NCBI RefSeq assembly: GCF_004664715.2
Contig: NC_051071.1
Coordinates: 3,002,501 to 3,066,500 of the forward strand
Source of the DNA: Peromyscus leucopus
Taxonomy: Eukaryota; Chordata; Mammalia; Rodentia; Cricetidae
DNA length: 64,000 nucleotides
Direction of reading: 5' to 3'
Numbering within the stretch: the stretch's first letter is position 1; each line of letters begins with the position of its first letter. A program made the position numbers and the translations under genes. The notes under the pieces are model-generated. The model did no database searches and had not been told where the DNA came from. It saw only the letters and a list, made by a program, of their open reading frames with translations. This document shows, piece after piece, positions 56,250 through 64,000 of the stretch.

Positions 56250-57759
56250 TTGTTGTTCTTTTTTCCCCTCAGAGGCATGTTATAAATACACTAGCAACTG
56301 GAATATGTGCTCCTCTTGGTGGGTTTACAGTGTTCCTGGGAATTCAGCTTGAGCTCTGAGAAGGAAATCAGGTCCATCTATATGGGCAGAGTGGGGGCTC
56401 TCATTGTCTCTTCCTACCTGGCTCTGAGCTGGGCATTGTCCTCTCTAATGCCAATCTAGTACCTCAGTTCTGAACCCTTTGTCCTCAGAAGCTGCTCTGG
56501 TTGAGATACTGATTTTCGGGAATTGAAGTCTGTGAGAAACATAAAGAAGCCTGTGATCCTGTTCTGGGGGAGCCTGCTTAGTCCAGGCTACTTGGCAGTC
56601 CACAGTGTTCTTCCTCCTCCTCAACTATGCTTGAAACCACTGCATAACCCAGCTGCTTGAGACATCTGTTCTTATCCTGAGTTCTTAAGACTTAGAGCAG
56701 TTTAGTCTCTTGAATGACACTGCAGCAAAGTATGACAGCAGTTCCTCTCACACCCAGCCCCCAGGCTCTGGTGCAGTGGCTCTTTAGGAAGGACAGGCTT
56801 AGGGATAAAGGTAAGTAGGGCAGCCTCCTGTGTCAGCTTGAGAAGGGTGCGCAGAAGCTGTTGGTTTAAACATTGTTAGCACAAGTATCCTCGGCCTCAG
56901 CTCTCCCTCTTTAAAGGAAGATCTGAGCAAGCCCAGTGGGGGTGGAGGGATGTAGACCTTGGACAGGAAGAGGACAGACAGATGAGACTGGAAAGACAAT
57001 AGGCAGGCACCCTAAGAAAGATCTGAGCCTGTGGCTGGCAGATGAGCCCGGAAGTGAGGGAGGAACTACAGAGCTGAGCGGCCAGTTGGCTGGAGCAGTT
57101 TAGTAGGAGTCACTGATCAGCTATGAGGCCCCAGGGAGCAGGCAGCAATAGCTTCACAGCCTAGACGGGGTGACATGGGAGCTCCAGAGGCAAGCTTGCA
57201 CTGGGTGCAAGACAGAGGTGAGGGTGTGAGAGTTCCAGCAAGAGACAGGGATGAGGGATGAGGATAGAGGATCCCAGCAGAGAGCCCCCTCCCTGTAGCT
57301 TTGAATAAGGACTGATGTGATATGTGATATATGTGCCTCTTCCCTCTCTTGCCTCAGAGCTTTTCTCTGTTGATAGGGGAAGTCCCTCTGACTTGGTGTT
57401 GTCCAGTTTCAATGGAAGATCATAGACTGTTTGTTCTAGCTTTCTTTTAGGAATATAGAGAAAAGGTGTGTGTGGGGGGGGGGTCTTGATTTTGCAGTTA
57501 TTTATAGCAAATAATTTTAGAAGAAGGTTCCTTGCTTAAGGAATGTGCTGTAGCCACAGGAGCCTTGTTCACTTTCCCAGCACTTCACATGCACAGTTCT
57601 TCCAGTGCAGACCCAGACTGGAGACAGCACCACAGGGCTCTGCTGTCCACTTTGAATTCTCATGTGCACTCTTGACTTCCACTTCTTTGGGCAGGTCATG
57701 TGACAGCCTTAGAGAGAAAATAAATATCCTTGCATTATTTTTGTGTGACCTTCCCAAGT
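56249..57759. other. Intronic, no gene recognised
   Basis: Includes a G run at 57473-57483. Frames near 57161-57757 on both strands have no domains. Confidence 0.4.
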
Positions 57760-57870
57760 CGCACTATACTTACTATGTCCTGGGTACTTTTCTAGTCCCT
57801 TCGCATCTTACCCTCTGTGACATGCATGCTGTTATTGCCCCTTCTCAAATGAGGAAACTGAGGCAAAAGT
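57760..57870 (+). mobile_element. MIR fossil
   Basis: 'ctatacttactatgtcctgg', 'gtacttttctagtcccttcg' and 'aaatgaggaaactgaggcaa' give clear MIR sense order. Confidence 0.75.
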
Positions 57871-58705
57871 AGGCTAAGTATTTGGGAATGCATATCAGCA
57901 CCATCTTGGATGCAGAGTTCTGGCCCCAGAATTCCTCCTCAGCCTCCCTCTTATGCCAATTGTGGTTCTCGGATCTGGTGAGGCTGTCACTCAAGAGGAT
58001 ACCAGCCATCTTCCTTTTCCGGCTTCAAAGTCAATGGCCACTGCCTCCTTGTTTTCCAGCCCACGGGTATGGCTCCTTTCTCTGGTCTTATGGCACACGT
58101 GAGGCTCCTAATGACCTTTTGCAACTAAGGACAACTAAGTGGCTTTAGCCCTGTAGTGTAGGCACAGGAACTTGTCTCCTACCTGCATATTCCAGCATAG
58201 GGCCTACGGCGTTTCCACCCAGCATGGTATATGCTTGGTGACATCTCTGAAGGATTCTATGTGTTGTTAGTTTGCATTTTGGAGCTCCCAGAGGCTTGGA
58301 AGTAGTAAATCGGATGGATCTCAATTTGAATGCCATTGTTAGTCTCTCTGAGCTAGTTTCCTTACCCGTGAATGGTGTTTATAGCTGAGCATCACTGAAA
58401 AGTGAAGGAGATTTGAATGTATGGAGTGGGCTCTGGTGGAGAGGCAGAAGGGCTGGGTCCTTCATCTGTAAGCAGGCATAGTACTCATAAGATTGGCTGT
58501 GAAGAGCCACCTTAATATGCTGTAATTTTCAGTCAAATGCAAAAGCCTTGGACTGTTTGGAGCTGGACTAGACGTTAGGGATCTGGGAGTGTAATCCCTG
58601 TGTTCACGAACAAGGATTTAAGCTCAGCAGTGTTACGACTTAAGGATCCGGAGTTATTCTGTAAAGTATTCATTCTGTACTATGTACAAATAGGCAGGTA
58701 AATAC

Positions 58706-58828
58706 TTCCCATAGCCAGGTGCAATAGCACCAGTCTGTAGTCCTGGCACTTGAGGCTGAGGCAGGAGACTTGCTTAGCATAGCATAGACTAGCATAGACC
58801 TGTTTCAAAAAACAAAAACAAACAAAAC
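58706..58828 (+). mobile_element. Proto-B1/B1F relic
   Basis: 'catagccaggtgcaatagca', 'gtcctggcacttgaggctga', 'ggcaggagacttg', and a tail 'caaaaaacaaaaacaaacaa'. It is the only SINE-like element in the last 27 kb that I recognise. Confidence 0.65.
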
Positions 58829-60559
58829 ACCATCCTTGGTCCTTCCCTGATGTCTGGTTTCCACTCCCTAGTCTGTGTGGTGTTGGTCACCCAGGACATA
58901 GGCTGTGTTGTGTGATCCTCTGAACAACCTCCCCTGAGCCAAGGATATGGTTTATTGTCCTGTAACTGTGACCACTGTATGATAGGGGCTTGGGAGGCAG
59001 AAGTAGAAATGTACAAGCCGCTAGAGGGTAAAAGCCAAGAAAACGCTCCTAGTCTCGTTTCCATAGAAATCCGGGTCTTGGCTCTTTGCTGCCTCCCTCC
59101 CTGCCTGTGAGGGTTAGGACTGGACAAGTTGAGCTGTGACAGCCTTATGGCCATAACACTGGCACTGGGCTGTACTGAACTTGTATTAGGAAACTCTAAT
59201 GTGCATTCTGCTTGGAGATGATTTCTAGATAGTTTAAATGCTTTTTTATCAACACTTTATCATAGATTTTTACCTTACTACCATTTGTAACTATTACAAT
59301 TGGAATGAAAAGTGAAATTTCATTGGCATATCGTGAGCATTGCTCATTTGGAGAGTAACTCCTGTAGAAGGCTCAGACTGCAGTGAAGGCGGGAGGATGC
59401 AGCCCTTCAGCAAACCTCACTGCTGTCCCCTACCCCCAGTTAAAAAGATCCTTCCTCTTTTTACCACCACAGAGGATTAACTTTAGCACTGCGGCACTGA
59501 ACACGATATGGTGTTGGCCGAATCCCCTGGGGACTGTTTTCACCAATTAAAACGCCTCAGCATATCCTGCCTCTTGTTACATAGCCGATTCATTATGGAC
59601 ACATAGTACAGTTTTCTTAAGTGTTTGTGAAAATGTCCCTTTGCAGGCTGCGAAGTGGAATGGGAAGCAAATGCAGTACTCCCTGTGGCGGGCTGCTCAC
59701 AGATCTGATGAGAGCTGAGCTCTCTTAGCAGTGTGGAGACTTAAGTGAAGAAGCATCCTTCTAGCCTCTCACAGTCTTGATGATTGCAGAGTTCAGGATT
59801 TGTAGCCTGCCAGTTCTGGTGTTTACACTCTACCGTGTGACCACTTCGCAGATATTTAATGTCTACTTTATGACATGATCAGCAATATCTTTGTTTCCAA
59901 ATGGCAAGTTTAGAAGTAATAATGAGAGTCAGAATGTGGCTGACTTTTAAAATTATGCATTTTACAGAGAAAAAGTTGAAACTACAAATTTTAAATCTCA
60001 TAAAAGCTAATCAAATTTGGTAGTATACATCATACTCCCTCGGCATCTGAATTCCATAAGCAGTGGGAGCGCTGACAGTGCCTGAGGAGTCTTTCCCACC
60101 CTCCAGCATGCATTCCTTCGCCCACTCGGGAAGAGACGCCCAGAAGAGCCTGAGACTGCCCCAGCCATCCCCTGGCTTCCCAGTCAGTAGCCAGCTTGTC
60201 TTAGTCCCCGTGAGCAGAGTCCACAGCACGTCTCATTGTCCCATGTCTGAGGTAGAAATGGCATCAGCACCAGAGGGAAAGTTGACCGGTGACACGTGGA
60301 TGGGTCTTGTGTTAACGAAGAGGTGAATGGTGTTTTCCTGAGAGAAGCCAAGTGACTTCCACCGGGAGGGCCCTTCCCGACACTCTTAGTGCTGAGTTAC
60401 AGTTGAGTTCCTGGCTTCGCTCTTTTGTGTTTCTGCTCAGTCTTACTCTCAAGTACTTTTGGATCTTACGTGTTTCACTTTCTCTTCTGTAGCCATGGTC
60501 CCTATCCTGGTCCCGGGGCAGAGCCTCCGACTGTTTGACTCATGGTGTGCACAAGTTCA
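58829..60559. other. Intronic, no gene recognised
   Basis: Unique-looking. Opposed frames at 60011-60326 have no domains. Confidence 0.4.
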
Positions 60560-62390
60560 AGAGTTAATGAAATGTGTTTGATTAATTTATTATAGAGCGC
60601 AGCCTCAAGTTAAAACAGTTTTGCTCTGTGGAAAATTCTTTCTGTTCAAAAGAAGGTCCTTATTTCTAAGAGCAGAGCTCTGATTTTAATTAAATAAAGA
60701 GCATTTTATGCAATTTTTTTCCTAAAAGCTTAAGACTAATTTCTATGGTTACTAGGGATATAAATCTCTAGATTGCTTTAAAACAAAGATTTGTGTTCAG
60801 GAGAGAGTTGACAGCCCCCTTTAAGAGAAGCTATTACTTAATTTTACTTTCCTAAGTTTAAACACATAAAAATATTTGTAATGATACCCCAAAGGCATCA
60901 TAAAAATGTAAAATAATTGTACTCTAAAATATCTAAAATTACAGGAAATAGACCTCATTTTAAAAATGAACTAGGATTCATGGCTAGGGAACTAGGGTGT
61001 GACACACTTCAAAACCAGAGTCTCTTGTGAGAAGGCTTTTTATTATTAAAAAAAAAAAATCTTTTGTTAATTGTGCAGACTTTAAAATATGTCCATTCAG
61101 TTAGGAAATAATTCTTTTTAGTCTCATTACCTTTAATTTGTTCTACTGTGTGGATGCCTTCAATCCCTGCAAGAGAAGTCCTCTGATGTAGAATCCGACG
61201 GGAGCCCTGGGGTTGGGTCTGTGACTCCGCATTAGACTGTTCTAAGGATTGTTCACAAAGAAGGCCGTTCTTACGGGGCACAGACACCTCTGGTGCATCA
61301 CTCTCCCGTGGCAGCCTTCCTCGTCAGTACATAGTGGGGCTAATAAATTGTTCAAGGTCAAAGGCATAGCGTATTTTAATACGGACAGTCCGAAATGCGT
61401 GATAGGAAGACTGCAAAAAAACAGTTTCCACTTTTTAATAAATAAAGCTAATCCTTACCTTCCTTCCCATGAGATACTGTGGTTTTTCTTTTACTGTTTT
61501 TGTTTACAAAAATGTTAGCTGGGCCATATATAATAAAACATCCCCATTTCATTCAGAAAGCAAGATAATGACTTATACAGTATTCACGCTGAAGACTGGA
61601 TGTTCTGTGCAGGATGCCCCTGAGCCGGAATGCTTTGCATTAGCTCCCATTTATATTGTGACAGCAAAATGGGAAAGAAACCCCTTACCTTCTTTTTTTT
61701 TTTTTAAGAGACAAGAAAATGCAGTTAAAGCTAGGTATTGAAAGTGCTGTGAGCTGCGTATTTGAACAGACATAAACAGTCATCATTGCAAATGCACATG
61801 AATCAGTTTGCTTTTATCTTTCAAGCAAAGCATTTCCCATAGTTTTTGTGGGTTTTTATTTAAGTTGGGAAAACTTTGAAAGTTTGTGTGAAAGTATAAA
61901 TAAATGCAGGGAAGTCATGATTAGAGTTTGATAGTAAACACTCAGCAGCAAATTGGGAAAGTCTATTAAAGTCAGATGTAGCTTTTAATAATGTTTGCTC
62001 AAAATCTTACTCTCGAGAAGAAAGAAGCAGTGACTTATGCGGGTTTGGAACAAAGGCTTGGCTGTGATTCAGAATAAAAGCTGAATGCAAAGTTTCTACA
62101 TGAGGTTTCTGGTGTTTTAAAGAGCCTTAATGATTGTTACGGGAGTCTTCACGATGCCCTTTCCTAATTTTAATAAGCACAGAAATCACTTGTGTATCTC
62201 TGTGTGTGTGTTCCAGTTTAAAAGCAAAATAGTTTCTAATAAAACTTAACATTTTTTTTTTCTCAAAATAAACCTGTGTGGAGATCCTTAATTCTGCAAT
62301 GAGGGAAAAAAGTAAATTTGTTTAGTTATTGAAATGTACTGCAATATAGGATATAAATAAAAATAAAATTTAAAACTTTGAATGTGTTTC
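60560..62390. promoter_or_regulatory. Candidate conserved non-coding block
   Basis: 1.8 kb of AT-rich sequence with no recognised repeats apart from short homopolymers. Motifs include TTAATTAA-like (about 60687), TGTTTAC (61499, FOX-type), ATGCTTTGCAT (61629-61639, octamer-like), CCATATATAA (about 61524, CArG-like) and multiple TAAT cores. Conservation is inferred from texture only. Confidence 0.35.
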
Positions 62391-62588
62391 AAATCCCAAG
62401 TTTCTTTGAGCTTGACCTAGTAGGCACTCGGTGCTTCTGTCCCTCGCTTTTGCCCTCAGGCTGGGGAAGGTGCTGCATACCCTGGGGTAATTCCGAAGAC
62501 CAGGACGCCTGCGGCTCACGGGTGTTGCACAGGGGTCTTAGAAACCGTGGACTCTCCTTTCTCTGAAACAGGACTGCGGGGTCCTTAA

Positions 62589-62590
<2 letters not shown>

Positions 62591-62640
<50 letters not shown>
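62591..62640 (+). repeat. (TG)n microsatellite with CGCGC end
   Basis: About 22 TG units ending GTGTGCGCGC, an alternating purine-pyrimidine tract capable of Z-DNA. Confidence 0.97.
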
Positions 62641-63195
62641 TTGTTGTTGGGGGCACTTGGTGATACATTTTAATAAGTTGTGTAGCCAACAAATTGAGAC
62701 AAGATTTTAAAGCAAAATTCTTTGTTGTTATGATAAGAATATAAATGTTTATATTTGTTTTTTAAGCACTGTAGTCACCTGAAAAATTGCTCAAGAAAGT
62801 ACAAACTTGGACTTACTCAGTTTACTGTGAAAACTTTCAAACATGAGTTTTGAAAATATAATTTTAGTAGAGACTTGAAAATATTTTTTGTCCCAGTAAA
62901 ATAATTCTTGAAAGTATGGAATTTGGGTCTCATAGTTAAGGTCTATTATGTTATCCTTATTTTCCCAGCTGTTCTACTTCACCCTAGAAGCTGTATTAGG
63001 GACCAAGTATTTCATCCTATTTGAACATTTAAGTGAATTCCTTTTCATTGGTCAAGTCCTCATTTTGTAAAATTTAGCAGTTGTCTATTTGCTGTAGTTA
63101 CTTAAATTCTGGAAATACGTTTTCCACTTTCACTTTTTCAAAGCAAATGTATTAGAACCTTTTGTAACTTATCCCTTGAAACAGTACTTTCTGCA

Positions 63196-63227
<32 letters not shown>

Positions 63228-63229
63228 CC
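63196..63229 (+). repeat. (TG)n-(GA)n compound microsatellite
   Basis: About ten TG units followed by six GA units. Confidence 0.96.
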
Positions 63230-63933
63230 ATAATGAGGGAAAGGAATCTATATTTTTTTTTTTTTTGCGGACAGAGAATGATTAGGCAAGGCCCTGGATT
63301 TTCTTGGAATGCCGGCATCGGTGCTGTTGGCAGAGGCCAGCATACTCGGCATTTTATTCCCATTCACTCAGCTGAATGAGGACTGTGGAGGCCAGGCTGT
63401 GGGTCTTGTTACCAAACCCTTTCTTCAGAGAAATAGAAGGAGTGCCTGCTCATTCCTTTGCCGGCATTTCTCTAAACAAGTAGGCTAGTACAGAGCAGAG
63501 TTCTCCTGTTATCAGGGCAGTGTTTTCTGTGGAGTGTGAATGATTGGCATCTGTCAGGCAGCCGAGACAGTGCATGTCTGTCCTCCCTCTGTGCTGCTCA
63601 CAGTTGCTTTTGCTGGTCCCTTGCTGATGTGAAGCAGAAACTGAACAAGGTAACAGTTTTGATGGTGAGATTAGAGGTAGCCAGGCAGACTGTCTCCTGG
63701 CTTTTAGAGACCCTCATAAGCTCAAGCCACCCCCTCCCCTTGTTTAGATATTATTTGCTCTTTTGAGTTTCAGATTACAGGAGCAATTGATCTGCATGAC
63801 CTATCTTGAGAACTTTAACTTTGCAGTGGAAACTTAAACCAAATGTGTATCCTCAAGAGACAAATCATCTTAGGACCAGGCTGCTGTCACTTTGATGTAC
63901 TGTGCTGTTCTCAGGGGACCCTTGTGGTAGAGA

Positions 63934-63947
63934 GTGCCACCTAGTGG
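63934..63947 (-). promoter_or_regulatory. CTCF consensus site, minus orientation
   Basis: The minus strand reads CCACTAGGTGGCAC, matching all 14 positions of CCASYAGRKGGCRS. It lies 53 bases from the window end in intron 1 and is oriented towards the plus-strand motif at 24142. Occupancy is not shown by sequence. Confidence 0.7.
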
Positions 63948-64000
63948 ATGTGACTTGTAGTTGCTACTGTGGGTGGAAGGCTAGAGAATTGGTTTGGTGC

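Larger units (their letters stand above)
36164..58705. other. Block without rodent SINEs (22.5 kb)
   Basis: I found no B1, B2, B3 or B4-type element by eye in this interval, against roughly fifteen SINE insertions in the preceding 36 kb. Old MIR, L2, L1M and a hAT-like fossil persist, so the sequence is not simply unassembled or young. The named pieces inside are listed individually. Confidence 0.6.
20235..64000 (+). other. Stx18: Stx18 intron 1 (5' part, at least 43.7 kb)
   Basis: No sequence encoding the expected continuation of syntaxin 18 (Ile-Ser-His-Ile-Gly-Lys-Leu-Arg) was seen by eye between 20235 and the window end, so the remainder is treated as a long first intron. Individual repeats and candidate regulatory blocks are listed separately. 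A tblastn with the Stx18 protein would settle whether exon 2 was missed. Confidence 0.75.

Noticed and set aside
1..64000. tRNA, rRNA, microRNA or processed pseudogene
   Set aside because: None recognised by eye; tRNA-like pieces are confined to B2/B3-type SINE heads. A tRNAscan-SE and protein BLASTX run would be decisive.
1..64000. A wholly novel multi-gene system
   Set aside because: The window has one recognised gene exon, repeats and intron. No cluster of unexplained coding sequences is present, so claims are limited to regulatory and repeat-structure observations.

Overview
The window is mammalian nuclear DNA from a muroid rodent. It is dense in B1 (7SL-derived) and B2/B3-type (tRNA-derived) SINEs, (CA)n microsatellites and rodent L1 remnants. 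The B1 sub-type (for example 23072-23240) and a recurrent ~360-390 bp LTR-like repeat look more like cricetid rodents (hamster, vole, deer mouse) than mouse or rat. That species inference rests on remembered repeat consensus sequences, so it is moderate at best.

I can support one protein-coding gene: the first coding exon of Stx18 (syntaxin 18, an ER/Golgi Qa-SNARE) at 20067-20234, plus strand. It encodes 56 residues, ends in a phase-0 GTAAGC splice donor and lies in a CpG island (about 19640-20400). I did not find exon 2 by eye anywhere downstream, so 20235-64000 is read as intron 1, at least 43.7 kb long.

Layout. 1-19640 is intergenic DNA upstream of Stx18 and is crowded with repeats: an old L1 3' end, hAT-like rodent repeats, two related solo-LTR-like elements, two further LTR-like promoters (about 7.1-7.4 kb on minus, about 10.9-11.4 kb on plus), nested B1/MIR insertions, a G-rich minisatellite and a 5'-truncated L1 with target-site duplications. 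19640-20400 is the TATA-less CpG promoter plus exon 1. 20400-36170 is intron with ordinary SINE density. 36170-58700 is intron with no B1 or B2 that I can see, only old MIR/L2/L1M fossils and an isolated CpG cluster at 42754-43067. 58700-64000 holds one old proto-B1 and a long, AT-rich, repeat-free block (60560-62390) with homeobox-, FOX- and octamer-like motifs. It ends at a perfect CTCF consensus (63934-63947, minus), which points towards a plus-strand CTCF-like motif at 24142-24155.

The intron therefore looks more like a regulatory landscape than a set of genes. In mammals Stx18 neighbours the homeobox gene Msx1 (established synteny, not visible here), so long-range enhancers in the SINE-poor intron are a reasonable but untested inference. 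I saw no tRNA, rRNA, CRISPR, bacterial or viral genes beyond old retroelement debris. Nearly all other open reading frames lie in repeats, low-complexity tracts or unconserved-looking DNA and are not annotated as genes.
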